64,000 nucleotides of DNA, taken from positions 37,327,210 through 37,391,209 of the forward strand of contig JAVGWX010000011.1 in assembly GCA_036924085.1 (NCBI GenBank), read 5' to 3'. Below are positions 1 through 10,780 of the stretch, in pieces. Each line of letters opens with the position of its first letter. Position 1 is the stretch's first letter. The notes under the pieces were generated by a model, which worked only from the letters and a program-made list of their open reading frames with translations, was not told the origin of the DNA and ran no database searches. A program made the translations under genes and the position numbers. Origin of the DNA: Ariolimax columbianus. Lineage: Eukaryota > Mollusca > Gastropoda > Stylommatophora > Arionidae.

Positions 1-257
1 TATTACTGGCAGTGGCACAATCAGCATTCCAAGCACTGAAGTCCGGGTAACTGCTACGTCTATAGGCTATGTTATCTAAACCGAGTGAGCATCGCAAGAT
101 TGTTGTGTAGTAGACACCATCTCATTGTGGAACACTAAGACACGATAGCAGATTGACTGGCAAAGGAGGATGCTGCAGGCGAACAGCCGGATGTACCAGT
201 TACATACCATCAGAAGATAGGGATGCTCAAATCAATCAGAAAGCCACAAACTGTAAC

Positions 258-440
258 AAAGACGATTACCGTAAGATGAACAGACAAGAGCAAACTGTTG
301 TGCTGCGCCTTAGAACCGGACACGGCCGACTCCGCAGCTTCATGTACACAAAAATGAAGATTGGCAACTCAGCCATGTATACACGCAAACAGGAACCCCA
401 CCCACGTACTACAGAACTGCTCCAAATATATTGTTGTTGT
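258..440 (+). pseudogene. RNase H-type LINE, C-terminal fragment
   Basis: Translation gives DDYRKMNRQEQTVVLRLRTGHGRLRSFM-like text, the segment that follows RNase H in the LINE family intact at 2.3-3.3 kb (there MNRREQVVVFRLRTGHNRLR). The Cys/His tail is degraded after MKIG. A decayed non-LTR retrotransposon fragment, not a host gene. Confidence 0.65.
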
Positions 441-441
441 T

Positions 442-740
442 GATGAGTGCCTACAAAGAGTAGGACTACTCTTTTGAGCGCCCTAAAACGGACGTTTAGT
501 GCGGGATGTTGTAGCTTGCCTCATATACCAAGCGTGCAGATGATGGTAGACCGGGGTCCTCCAGGCGGTTGTGCTATGCTTGGCTTCATCTGCGTGTCGC
601 TCACTACTGCGGGTATCACGTCGTTCCCTCACCTCGTTCGCCAAGCTGCCATGTAAACAGCCTGTTTCCAGGGATGGCTACTAGGAAGCCGAAGTGAGGA
701 TATTGACCAGTATGTTTTGCCCGACCCTGACTAACATTCC
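442..740 (+). repeat. Interspersed repeat R1, copy 1
   Basis: About 300 bp shared with copies near 9.3, 18.3, 19.2, 24.7, 25.8, 36.0 and 49.2 kb. Landmarks are a CAATGAGTAGG-like start, GGCTTCATCTGCGTGTCGCT in the middle and a CCTGACCCTGACTAAC-like end. Read forward it holds an open frame with the words SLPHIPSV, RGPPGGCAMLGFICVSLTT and GIT. Class unknown. Confidence 0.75.
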
Positions 741-1190
741 GATTATCATATTTCTTCCTCCCCTCAGTCAAGGTAAAAAAGTAGTCAAACCAAATCTGAA
801 CGCCAAGCATAATTACAAAAAAGGTGTGAGAACCAGTGCAATAGAGTAATCACCATCAAGATAAGGGTCTCTAATAGCCCCTACCACGGCATTTCTACTT
901 TTGCGTCATTCACTGATTGTATAAATCATAAGTGACGGTCTTAATGCCCGCCTTCTTAGAATGACGGAGCAGTTAAACTGCCTACCTCTCGTGGCGGATC
1001 TGACCAGTTACGAAGCATAAACGCGCCGAGCTCCAGTTCACCATCTGTAAATACGCACCTGCTACGTTAGAGAAAGTATTGTAATACTTCATCCCCTCAG
1101 ACCAATTCAACGGATAACTTATAATATAACAGAATCATCTCTCGTTGAAGCTATAAATAAGTATGTAAGAAAGTAGCATGTCCTTTACGG
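741..1190. other. No gene or repeat recognised
   Basis: AT-moderate sequence with frequent stops in all frames. I see no coding, RNA or tandem-repeat signal. Confidence 0.4.
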
Positions 1191-1191
1191 A

Positions 1192-1385
1192 ACGTCGCGT
1201 CGTGCAACCGCCGACCTATTTGGCAGTTATAAGTCTCTTGGCAGGTAAGTTAAATAAGTTGCCATTAATTTATCTAAGCGAAGCAGCGATCTTACTAACT
1301 TTAAATGTGCCAAAATGAACACGGAGGGATTCCAACCAGATGCTTTGTAATCGTGAAACGGACGTTTCGCCCCTAGGCCAAACAC
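1192..1385 (-). repeat. tRNA-derived SINE-B, degraded copy
   Basis: Reverse-strand relative of the SINE at 60.86 kb and of the copy at 18.74 kb. The shared order is a GGAACGTCGC-like tail, CAACCGCC, ACCTATTT, GCCATTA, a GATC block, and TCCAACC in the position of the B box. Too diverged to be active. Confidence 0.55.
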
Positions 1386-2184
1386 AGGTCCTAGTCTAGC
1401 ATAGCGAACTCTGTGACTGAACGAACAGTGCCCCAACAAAACGTAGGAAACAACTAAGACAGAGATTATGCCTGCATGGTTCTGATCATGCTGCACCTGC
1501 TAGCCCGTCGCCCTGATGGAGTCCAGTCTTTCCAGGTAGTTACTAGTTCTACTGTTTCCGCTTCAGTTCCTCTGCCATGCCAGGCCAAGATGGGCTGAGC
1601 AGTTCCGTAGGATAAGTTAAGCGGTCTGAATGCGGGGCTCGCTTGTGTGAGATATCTGGAGGAGTCCAAGATGACCGTTAGTAGATCTAAAGTGACCTAT
1701 CCTTAGGTGAAAGATAACGACTTAATATGGCCTTTGAAGATGGTGGATTGGATGTGGTTTCCTATCTAATAAGTTGTCTCCCTCTACTTGTACCACCTAT
1801 ACCCAGCGGATTTTAGCCTCTCGGTGTGGCAATGTGTTGCTCGCTAGCCTCATTCTTACTCTAGCCTGTGCTAAGGCTTCAGCTCTCGCCTAAATGTGAA
1901 GGCATCCACCTCCAAACATGACTTTATGCTGAAGGTGCTGATTCTAAACAGCTTTGTTTTCTTCATGTTAAAATTTAGCCCCAGTTGGGCTGAATGCTTT
2001 TCAACTTATTTAGTTATTTTTTTTATTTTTGTTTTGAGTATACACTGTATACAAGTTCTGTTTCCTGTCTTTGATATTTGTATGATCCAGTCTATCGCCA
2101 TCAGGAACAAGAGTAGAGATAATAGATATACTTGCCTCACTCCCGTTTGTATTTTAAAACTGTCAGACAGTACTCCTTCATGTA
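1386..2184. other. Unassigned stretch
   Basis: Contains a 67-residue open frame on the minus strand (1466-1669) and a 161-codon plus-strand frame from 1896 that crosses a SINE tail. Neither shows a domain I recognise, and their compositions look like chance frames. Confidence 0.35.
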
Positions 2185-2246
2185 ATAATAATAATATTGA
2201 TAGTTGCCCGTGGCAATCGAAGATGGCGACAGAATCAGAATATTGC
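2185..2246 (-). repeat. SINE-A 3' tail fragment, reversed
   Basis: The reverse complement reads CTGTCGCCATCTTCGATTGCC followed by an ATT-repeat tail, matching the end of the SINE-A copies at 31.3 and 33.1 kb. Confidence 0.6.
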
Positions 2247-2278
2247 TGCGAAATGTGTTTTCTGATTACTTTAAAGTT

Positions 2279-2290
2279 CAATCCTGAAAC
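2279..2290. repeat. Target-site duplication, left copy
   Basis: CAATCCTGAAAC here is repeated exactly at 3350-3361 and brackets the RNase H LINE. Confidence 0.85.
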
Positions 2291-3349
2291 TGAAGCGGAG
2301 AAACTCTGCAGAAATAGCCAAAGCAAAGATGAGGCAAGACCCTATGAACACCGTAACAATACCAAAGCTCATCCCTACTAAACGCAAACCTACCTGGAAG
2401 CAGCATATCATTTCGGAGGTGGTAGAAAATATACCAGGTATTGGAAACAAGAACAGCCAGACTGAAAAAGAAAGAAGAGACATAACCCTGAGGTACATAA
2501 CGAAAAACTTCCCAAGCATGGACTGGACCCATGCATACACCGAAGGTTCTGTAACAACCACAACACAGAACGGAGGGGCAGGAGTATTCCTGAGCCTCCC
2601 AAATGGTAGAAAAATAACACTGTCAGTGGCAACTGGAAAATTCTCAAGCAATTTCAGAGCGGAGGCAGAGGCACTGAGGGCTGCAGTAGAAGCAATGCTG
2701 ATAGGCGAAAGCAATGAAAGCCAGATAGTCCTGTTTACAGATGCCCTGTCCGTGATTACAGCACTAAAAAGCCAGAAAAATTCTGAACTTAATGATTTAA
2801 GAGCAGTACTCTGTCAACTATGCCAGCAGTCTGCACCAAAAAGAGAAGTGGTACAGTCGGTTCCATCCCACTGTAACATCCAAGGCAACGAGGCGGCAGA
2901 CAGACTGGCAAAAGAAGGTCCAAGACTACCACAACCAGATACTAGTGTGACCTACGAAGAGTCCAAAAGGTTTATTAGGGCCAGATACATGGCCAAATGG
3001 AAAACAGAACACACTAGCTACACAAAAAATGATGCCTATTACCAGATGAACAGAAGAGAGCAGGTCGTGGTCTTCAGACTCCGCACAGGCCACAACAGAC
3101 TGAGGTACCACCTATTCAATAAACTGAAGATAGGTGGCACTTACGAATGCACTTGTGGTACCGGGAAAATGACCGCTGAACATCTGCTGCAAAACTGCCC
3201 GACATACAAGGACCAGAGAAAGTACATGTGGCCATCACCAGTGGCAACACTAGACAAGCTCTATGGCAGTGTCGACAGCCTCAGGATGGCCGCTGCTTTT
3301 TTCGAAAAAACACAGTTTGACGTTTGACAGCGTACGAAGAAGAAGAAGA
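2291..3349 (+). mobile_element. 5'-truncated RNase H-type LINE (family J), copy 1
   Basis: A non-LTR retrotransposon insertion with both edges visible: 12-bp perfect target duplications (2279-2290 and 3350-3361), 5' truncation that leaves only the end of RT plus RNase H and the tail domain, and a 3' end GCGTACGAAGAAGAAGAAG. Two further copies of the same family lie at 17309-17404 and 59938-60499, each with its own target duplication and the same GAA-repeat terminus. It inserted into the 3' end of an older minus-strand LINE. Confidence 0.9.
2329..3327 (+). CDS. LINE ORF2 C-terminal part: RNase H and CXC-H-C tail
   Basis: A 332-codon frame ending at TGA 3325-3327. The frame stays open upstream of this ATG to about 2275, so the Met is not a natural start. 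RNase H spans residues 60-200: AYTEGS (70-74), FRAEAEAL (109-116), LFTDALS (135-141) and VPSHCNIQGNEAADRLAK (178-195). Canonical RNase H has Asp at the first catalytic position. Here residue 72 is Glu, so activity is doubtful. The tail has C274, C276, H285 and C290 in a CXC-x8-H-x4-C arrangement typical of I/Jockey-related LINE termini. No RT palm domain is present. This is a transposon fragment with an unbroken frame, so the insertion is fairly young. Confidence 0.88.
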   Translation: MRQDPMNTVTIPKLIPTKRKPTWKQHIISEVVENIPGIGNKNSQTEKERRDITLRYITKNFPSMDWTHAYTEGSVTTTTQNGGAGVFLSLPNGRKITLSVATGKFSSNFRAEAEALRAAVEAMLIGESNESQIVLFTDALSVITALKSQKNSELNDLRAVLCQLCQQSAPKREVVQSVPSHCNIQGNEAADRLAKEGPRLPQPDTSVTYEESKRFIRARYMAKWKTEHTSYTKNDAYYQMNRREQVVVFRLRTGHNRLRYHLFNKLKIGGTYECTCGTGKMTAEHLLQNCPTYKDQRKYMWPSPVATLDKLYGSVDSLRMAAAFFEKTQFDV

Positions 3350-3361
3350 CAATCCTGAAAC

Positions 3362-4010
3362 GGCACACTCTGCCACATTCAGGGAGCCACCTGTGGAAAT
3401 GTTGTGAGTGTTGCTTTTTTCAGGCCAACACGCTTTCGCTGAGTCTCCGCTATGGCTGTACTCTTTGCGATCTGAGCACCTTTGGCGATACTAGCTCGCC
3501 AGGTGGTACGAACTTGTGCAAGCATCTCCGAGGAGGTGACATTAATATTGAAGCATTTCAGAGACACTTTCAATGAGTCTCTGTAGCGTTTCTTCTCCCC
3601 TCCTGGTGAGCGTCTGCCTGTTGTGAGATCATCGTATAACAGCTGTGTGTGGATGCGCTCATCTGGCACGCGAACTGCATGTCCCGCCCTTCTTAGCTAA
3701 ACCAATTCCACAAGTGTATGGATGGTCAACATGTTAGTATTGCTAACATTTAAGAGTTCGGAACTTTTTCCTGTCACCTGATCCTGAGCAGCCTTAGCAG
3801 ACAGCTCAAGTGAAATCTACTGAGCTGTCTGAAATGTCTGCTATATATTGTCCATGTCGCACAGGCATGCAGTAGAGTGGATAATACAACAGCACGATAC
3901 ACTTATCTTGGTGACAACACTGATGCCTTGTCGGTTCCAGAGATTTGCTTGGAGCCTTCCATGTACCACTATACAAACGGTGGTTTCGTACATATCCTGT
4001 ATTTCGAATG
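3362..4010 (-). pseudogene. RT-type LINE, C-terminal remnant (family K)
   Basis: On the minus strand, 3990-3800 gives YRAVVLSTLLHACATWTIYS and then RHFRQLSRFHLSCL, the conserved post-RT region of many RT/endonuclease LINEs. After frameshifts and stops, 3669-3379 gives MPDERIHTQLLYDDLTTGRR and KKRYRDSLKVSLKCFNIN, the usual ending of that family. Related pieces lie at 10610-10780 and 29250-29470. Confidence 0.8.
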
Positions 4011-4099
4011 GGAAGGAAACTATTGCAGTGCTACTACAATTGAGAGATTCTGCGAGCACACTAATTTCCCATTGTTTCTGTTTCTATTAACCGACGTCA

Positions 4100-4336
4100 T
4101 TGCACTACGGGCATACCCAGAGATGCCGAGTCTCTCTCAGAAAATGGCGTAGGGTCTGGATGCTAATGGTCCCTGTAGCTCGCTGGTTGTATACTCTCTT
4201 GCTCCTTCCTCCCATGCGCCCTATTCTTTCCGAACCTTGTCTAATGTCGAAAGTTTACAGTCTATGGATTGCTGCTTCATCTATTGCGGCGTCCTCATCC
4301 AACAGGCGTTCATTGATTGACATGACTTCACCTTGA
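4100..4336. repeat. Low-copy repeat shared with 13.14-13.25 kb
   Basis: GAGTCTCTCTCAGAAAATGG, then GGGTCTGGATGC, TGGTCCCTGTAGCT and GCTGGTTGTA, recur in diverged form at about 13145-13215. Class unknown. Confidence 0.45.
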
Positions 4337-5157
4337 TATGACACCACAAAGTGTCTATCCACTTTTTGTCACGGCATCGCCCATTACAGGTCATAGGATA
4401 ACAAATGCAGTTGGTTCCTAACAAGGAGACTGTGACGAAGCACTTCGATATTCCTGCACTGGTATTTTCTCTAACTGTTGATTTTTAATGAACAGGGTGT
4501 TAGTTGCTTGTTACCACATGCTTCGAAGGCTGCATTGATAATAGGTATCGCCATTCCTGATCCGCACAGCTGAAAGTTTCCATCCTTAAACGCATCACCA
4601 AACACGATATTAAAAGGCATACGTGCGCCAGGAAACGTTCGACCACATAATAGATCAGGATATTTTTTTTTTAACAGAAGCTGATGTCGAACGCGTACAT
4701 CATGACACGTCGCACGTGATGTTTTAAGGGTAAGGTCAAGTTTACTTCCATCCATGACGTCATATGTACGTCGATATACGCCAACACGCAAATCTACACA
4801 TTTAAACCAAACGACCAGCCAACGGACGAGTTTATGTGAATTTTATCAACGGAATCCACTAACCAAAGATTAACCGGTTACTCGTAGCAACGAGAAGGAA
4901 CGAACGATCAATTATTTGTGCCAGCGGGATAGACAGAAAAAAAACAGCTGCGACGTATTAGTAAAATCACAAACACAAGTACAAGGAGAAAACGACAATA
5001 TTAAAATAGAGGAGCGCGTGAATCGAGCGCACACTTGGTTTGCAATCCCGATATACCCGTTGGAAAAAAACCTCGTGTCCAATTTCACTAGACGTGTCGG
5101 GGATTTTTCTCGGTATGACCACATCTCCTCGTACAAAAAATAATCATGTTCACCTAG
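4337..5157. other. Unassigned stretch
   Basis: Open frames of 75-106 residues occur on both strands (for example 4471-4791 minus). None shows a motif I can name, and no tandem array is present. Confidence 0.35.
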
Positions 5158-5159
5158 GT

Positions 5160-5945
5160 GTCGGGCGGCTACATCCATGATCCACTGCTGGGACGTGGTT
5201 TCAGGCCTCGCTCAGAGTGGAGGAGGTTGATTATCTGCTGGAGCCATATTGTGCGGGAACGGCCTCTTCTGCACCTCCAGTCGTTCAGGGGAACACTTTT
5301 GGCGCCGAGGAACGACTTGTGTAGTATCTTGTGGACCAGGGTTTCCTGGTCCAGTCGTACAACATGACCGAAAAAAGAAACTCGGTGGCGGTCAAGTGTT
5401 TCTGAGATTGCGAAAAGGCATGTTTTAGCAGAGGCATCCGCGTTGCGAATGTAGTCCATGCTATCAGATGCCTAGGATATGCCGCTGGTTGCGGATTTGG
5501 AAGGCCTCAAGTCGCGACATGTCAAGTTTAAGTAATGACAAGGTTTCGGTGCCGTAAAGCCGTAGACTGTGACCACGCAGAACTGGTAGATGCGGATTTG
5601 TGTTTGAAGGGAGATCTTGCCGTTACTCCACACACGTCGGAGGTCATGCATAGCTGATGCAGCTAGTCCGACCCGCCTTGACATATCGGGATTATTGCGC
5701 ACAACGGATGACATCATGCTACCGAGATAAATGAATTCGTTGGTGCCTTCTGTAGCGTGACTTTGAGTTTCAATACCCTGGGGTGCTGTGTCGGAAAAGT
5801 GGTTCTAAACTTTGGTCTTGGCCAAGGATAAAGACCGGCCTAGGGAGAGCGTTTCGCTGTCTAGGATTTCGAGAGAACGTTACAGCGCAGAGCTGTCTAT
5901 GCTGAACAGAACAATGTCGTCCGCGTAAATGGGTTCAGTGAAGAA
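5160..5945 (-). pseudogene. LINE reverse transcriptase remnant with YADD box
   Basis: On the minus strand, 5940-5884 reads TEPIYADDIVLFSIDS, the RT catalytic YADD motif. It is followed at lower coordinates by RRVGLAASAMHDLRRVWSNG and TQIRIYQFCVVTVYG (5717-5472) and FFGHVVRLDQETLVHKILH (5380-5310). Several frameshifts and stops separate the blocks. Orientation and block order match an ORF2 C-terminal half. Confidence 0.8.
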
Positions 5946-6199
5946 GAAAGGATTGCCAAAACTACCATAGTAGAATACACAGAAAACACATTGAAAACAG
6001 ATACACATACAATGGTCAATACGTCCTTATATAACCTAAATAGCTACGGTATGTAGTTGAAAGAGCGTGCCTTCGCCAGTAGAATTCAGAAATGCAAACA
6101 TTTAAACCAAAAAAATATTAAATTCATATAACGAAGAGTCACGGAGCTATGGGATGAATAAATATGTAGTTACAATAAAAACGTAGGTCATGGTGTACA

Positions 6200-6640
6200 A
6201 TGCATGTGCTGTCAGCCCACTTCTATATGGCAGTGGCGAGACTTGGACAACATGTCAAACAAGAGTTCAGGCTTAACACCTTCCATCTACGGTACCTGCG
6301 ATTTATTCTTAGAATTACATGTAGGGATAGAGCTACAAATGCAGAGGTGCACTCTCGCACCGAGCTCTCAAACATGTACACCCTCCTTAGGCAGAGAAGA
6401 CTTGGTCATGTTCATGGAAGATGGTCGCATTCCCAACGATTTCCTCTATGGACAGCTGGCGGATGGCAAAAGAAAAGTCGACCGACCACAGTTGAAATTC
6501 AATGATGTGGAAGCGTCATTTGAAGGCCCTGGATATGAATCTGACATTCTGGGAAGACGAACCTGTAGACCGACCCAAGTGAAGATTTACCCTGAATGGC
6601 CACCTCACGTGTGTCGAAGAGAAGCTCTTGCAATACAAGA
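6200..6640 (+). pseudogene. LINE post-RT C-terminal remnant
   Basis: Plus-strand text RNRATNAEVHSRTELSNMYT-like, then LLRQRRLGHVHG and, in another frame, MEDGRIPNDFLYGQLADGKR and DRPQLKFNDV. These are the standard C-terminal words of endonuclease/RT LINEs. At least one frameshift lies near 6410. The paralogous text (QRRLQWLGHARCMDDGRVTK) is at 50.7 kb on the other strand. Confidence 0.78.
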
Positions 6641-6824
6641 AGTAAAAAGACAACGGCGCAAGGAAAATTAGAACAAAAGATAAGTATATATATAATATAT
6701 ATATATAGTTTGTTTACTTCAAGCAAGTCATATCATCCTATTATAAGGCATGACTAAAAGAGTCTACTCATCATCATCATCATCATCAGTCTCGTAACCT
6801 AGAAGGTCGTTGAGGCACCGTTTT

Positions 6825-7240
6825 TGCAGTTTATCTAACCAGTTCACGCCATACGTCTCGACTTTTAGCCAGGGTATTAGTTTCAGCTATAGACTGTCCA
6901 CTCTTATATATTGTCCTCCCATCTCTTTTTTGGTCTCCCTCTCCACGCTTCCCAGGCACAGTGCCTTGCATGACGGTCTTGGTCAGCCCCACAGATCGTG
7001 CTATATGTCCATACCATGTCAATTTTCGTTCTTATACTGCAGTCAGTAGGTTTTTATACTGGCCTAACTCCTTCCTAACAATTTCAAGAACACTGTCGTT
7101 TGTAACGCGATACAGATATGAAAATGCCAAGAATTCTTCGCAAGCATCTATATTTCCATTGCGCAAAGTTTACGTTCTAGTGCAGCCTTCAGAGTCCAAG
7201 TCTTACAGGCGTAGAGGTATACAATAGGGGCTACTATACT
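6825..7240 (-). pseudogene. LINE C-terminal remnant (RTE-like)
   Basis: The minus strand gives MTWYGHIARSVGLTKTVMQG then TVPGKRGEGDQKRDGRTIYK (7022-6900), matching the WYGHISRSNGLANTILHGKV end of the RTE-like element at 48.1 kb. No intact frame. Confidence 0.7.
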
Positions 7241-7770
7241 ATATTAAATACATGGTTAGGCAATAATGGTTCAGCGAACTCTGGATTCAGTACAATTTCT
7301 CGGTATACACGTTTTATATATATATATTTCGAGCCTTATACGAGGTAGCATTAATTCGACACTACAGACAAGAACAAAATCCTGACCTCATATTTCTGGT
7401 CTACGGCGTAGTGCGGTTCTGAAATATAGACAATACATAAATGAGAGAAGAAATACTTGTTTGTTTTGTAGATGTGGTGTTACAGAAAAATGAATAAAGT
7501 TAATTGGACAGAGTAAATCCAACGAAAGGATGCTGGCGGAAGTGAGAGAGAAAAGAAAGCTGCTACCAAAACAACAGGAACACAACCCCCGTCACGAGGG
7601 CGCAGTGAAGAATATTTTGGAAGACAGAATCCAAGGAAAGAGAGGAAGGGACAGACTATGAAATACCTTTGTGACACAAGCATGCTGAGATATGGTGGTG
7701 AAGACTTCCTGAGCTGAAGACGACCGCAGATGACAAGCAGAAATGGAAAGACAGAATCGTGAACACGTAA

Positions 7771-8733
7771 ATCAGTCCCAGGGCTGAATGACATGATGGG
7801 GGTAGGTGTCCCCAACTAGTCCCAGGACTGAAGGACATGATGTTGTCAGGTGCCCCAAATCAGTCCCAGGACTGAATGATATGATGGGGTCAGGTGCCCC
7901 AAACCAGTCCCAGGACTGAATGACATGATGGGGTCAGTTGCCCCCAACCAGTCCCAGGACTGAATGACATGATGGGGTCAGGTACCCCAAACCAATCCCA
8001 GGACTGAATGATATGATGGGGTCAGTTGCCCCCAACCAGTCCCAGGACTGAATGACATGATGGGGTCAGGTGTCCTCAACCAGTCCCAGGACTGAATGGC
8101 ATGATGGGGTCAGGTGTACCAAACCAGTCCCAGGACTGAATGGCATGATGGGGTCATCTGTCCCAAACCAGTCCCAGGACTAAACGACATGATGGGGTCA
8201 GGTGTCCCAAACCAGTCCAAGGACTGTATGACATGATGGGGCCAGGTATCCCAAACCAGTCCCAGTTCTGAATGACATGATGGGGTCAGGTACCCCAAAC
8301 CAGTCCCAGGACTGAATGACATGATGGGGTCAGGTACCCCAAACCAGTCCCAGGACTGAATGACATGATGGGGTCAGGTGCCCCAAACCAGTCCCAGGAC
8401 TGAATGACATGATGGGGTCAGGTGCCCCAAACCAGTCCCAGGACTAAATGACATGATGGGTTGAGGTACCCCAAACCAGTCCCAGGACTGAATTACATGA
8501 TGGAGTCAGGTGCCCCAAAACAGTCACAGGACTGAATGACATGATGGGGTCAGGTGTCTCAAACCAGACCCAGGCCTGAATGACATGATGGGGTCAGGTG
8601 CCCAACAACCAGTCCCAGGACTGAATGACATGATGGGGTGAGGTGCCCCCAATCAGTCCCAGGACTGAATGACTTGATGATCAAGATGGGGTCAGAGGCC
8701 CTAAACCAGTCCCAAAACTGAATAACTTGCTGA
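7771..8733. repeat. Minisatellite, 44-bp unit, about 22 copies
   Basis: The unit runs ACCAGTCCCAGGACTGAATG then ACATGATGGGGTCAGGTRCCCCAA. Every unit carries the near-palindrome CAGTCC-CA-GGACTG and a GGGG/CCCC pair that could fold. Copies are 85-100 percent alike by eye, with more divergence at both ends. Confidence 0.93.
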
Positions 8734-8739
8734 TCCTAT

Positions 8740-9260
8740 CGACCCCCGTGTATATGCTCACTCAATAACAGGGCATGATGAGTCTGGGACATCGACACAC
8801 TAGACTGTCTATCTTTGGGGACACTTGAAAAATGCGACAATGCTTCCTCTTCGAAATCATGATGCTTCTATGCCACCCTGACACAAACACTACGCATTCC
8901 CCAGCTTATAAGTGGAGAAGAACTGTATGCCTTTATCCAGAAAGCATTGGACGGAATAGCTACCAGCTCACAGCGAAAGGGATTATATCACCATCTATCG
9001 GGGAGTGTGGTCAAGGGGATGTCACCCCGGTTATTTGTAACCAATCAACCTATAGATTTTATCATTGTATTATCGCTTCTCCCAGTTGACCCAGCAGTAA
9101 ATAGGTAGTACATTTTGAAGCGTCGAGTTGTGGTCTGTCGTCGGCACTTTTATTCATGAAATGGTCTGAGCACACAACCAGACGCAATGCAGTTGGCTCT
9201 ATTAACTATTTTCAAAGTCCTATCAATGGGGATCTGAGGCGCTAGTCCGGACTGACACAA
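8740..9260. other. No gene recognised
   Basis: Unique-looking sequence between two minisatellite/repeat blocks. The plus-strand 85-residue frame at 8832 has no recognisable domain. Confidence 0.35.
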
Positions 9261-9264
9261 CATA

Positions 9265-9545
9265 CTGACCAGGACGCCGTGTCAGGGGCAATACACTGAC
9301 CAAGGCCATTTTTTGTCTTCTATTATTGCGTTACCTGGAAACATGCTGTTTTCAAGGCAGACTGCCTGACGAGATGGGGATCGACGTAATCCCCGTAGTA
9401 GTGAGCGTCACGCAGATGAAGCCAAGGATAGCACAACCGCCCGGAGGACCGCGATTTCCCTTTCATCAGCACGCTCTGGATGTGAGGAAAGCTACCGTAA
9501 CGCCATTTTAGGGCGCACACACGAGTAAACTTACTCATTGTGGAT
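9265..9545 (-). repeat. Interspersed repeat R1, copy 2
   Basis: Reverse-strand R1: CACGCAGATGAAGCCAAGGA, CAACCGCCCGGAGGACC and a GTAAACTTACTCATTGTGG edge are all present. Confidence 0.75.
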
Positions 9546-9782
9546 ATTAAAAAGTAACATCTCCCTATCCATCCATCTATCTATCTATGGTCTAACTACT
9601 CTAGGATAGGTCACTGTGTGTCCGATAGAGACGAGCATGTGCCTCCTGTCACAGTGAAATTATGGTTTTACTGGTGAATAGCAGCGCGATCTAATACTTC
9701 TAGGAAAAAGAACTGTCCAATATATGGTATTATACGGACCAAGACCCTGCTGAGTGTTCAGAAGCTTTTTGGGGCTGGAAGA

Positions 9783-10088
9783 TGGCAGCGGCTGGACGAC
9801 AGGAGAGACTGGAACACAGCAGTGACTGGACGACAGGAGATACTGGAACACAGCAGTGACTGGACGACAGGAGAGACTGGAACACAGCAGTGACTGGACG
9901 ACAGGAGAGACTGGAACACAGCAGTGACTGGACCACAGGAGAGACTGGAACACAGCAGTGACTGGACGACAGGAGAGACTGGAACACAGCAGTGACTGGA
10001 CGACAGGAGAGACTGGAACACAGGAGAGACTGGAACACAGCAGTGACTGGACGACAGGAGAGACTGGAACACAGCAGTGACTGGACGA
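9783..10088. repeat. Minisatellite, 34-bp unit, about 9 copies
   Basis: Unit CTGGACGACAGGAGAGACTG plus GAACACAGCAGTGA. One unit near 10010-10030 is shortened. The long open frames on the minus strand here are products of the array. Confidence 0.92.
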
Positions 10089-10321
10089 CAGCACCAGAAA
10101 TAATACATGCTATATTTCGATACAGAAAGAAATGAGTGAGCGGGTCATGTGTTTGGGTATAGGAAGGAGAAGAAGAATATATCTAGAGGCGGCGATTGGA
10201 GCTGGCATGGGTCTAGTAGCCCCCATTTATTGATTTTAGAAGCGTCTAAATCATGAGCTTGCGCACATCACCATATTTATGTATGTATATGCACGTATTT
10301 ATTTCATCTACCTAGGCAGTA

Positions 10322-10510
10322 TGGAGGTTGCGTGGCCTAGGTGTGAAGCGTCTGTTTCCCAATCCCAGCGCACTTGGTTCGAATCACGCTTGTGTCCAGT
10401 TTGACAGACGATGGTTTTTTTTTTTCGCTCATCAACGTATGGGAAGTAATGGAAATCTACCGTATTGCACACTTGCCAAGAAACTTATAACAACCAAAAT
10501 GTTTGGTGGT
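10322..10510 (+). repeat. tRNA-derived SINE-B
   Basis: GGTTGCGTGGCCTAGGTGTG (A-box region) and GGTTCGAATCACGC (B box), followed by TGTCCAGTTTGACAGAC, match the 60.86-kb copy. Confidence 0.75.
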
Positions 10511-10609
10511 TGTAAGAAGCCACGTTCTGCAGATAACATGCTACTTTACCTAGCCATTACTCACACTGGAGAGGTCGATATTGACCGTTGGGTCAATAAC
10601 AGGTTTCTA

Positions 10610-10780
10610 AGGCGAGCTCTGTGTTTGGGAGGATCCAAGCAAAGGTCTGGAGCCGATATCCATCAGTGTCGTAAGGTAAAGGCGTTGACCACTTTACTGC
10701 ATACCTGTGAGACATTAACAGTGTATAGCAGACATGCCAGACACTGCAATCGTTTTCACTTGGAAGTATGGTCGGCATAA
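10610..10780 (+). pseudogene. RT-type LINE fragment (family K)
   Basis: The plus strand encodes IHQCRKVKALTTLLHTCETL and TVYSRHARHCNRFHLEVW, the same region as the minus-strand copy at 3.8-4.0 kb. Fragment only. Confidence 0.72.

Noticed and set aside
1466..1669. 67-residue minus frame as a possible RT fragment
   Set aside because: No RT block could be matched with confidence.
1896..2381. 161-residue plus-strand frame
   Set aside because: It runs through a reversed SINE-A tail and into the start of a LINE in the wrong frame.
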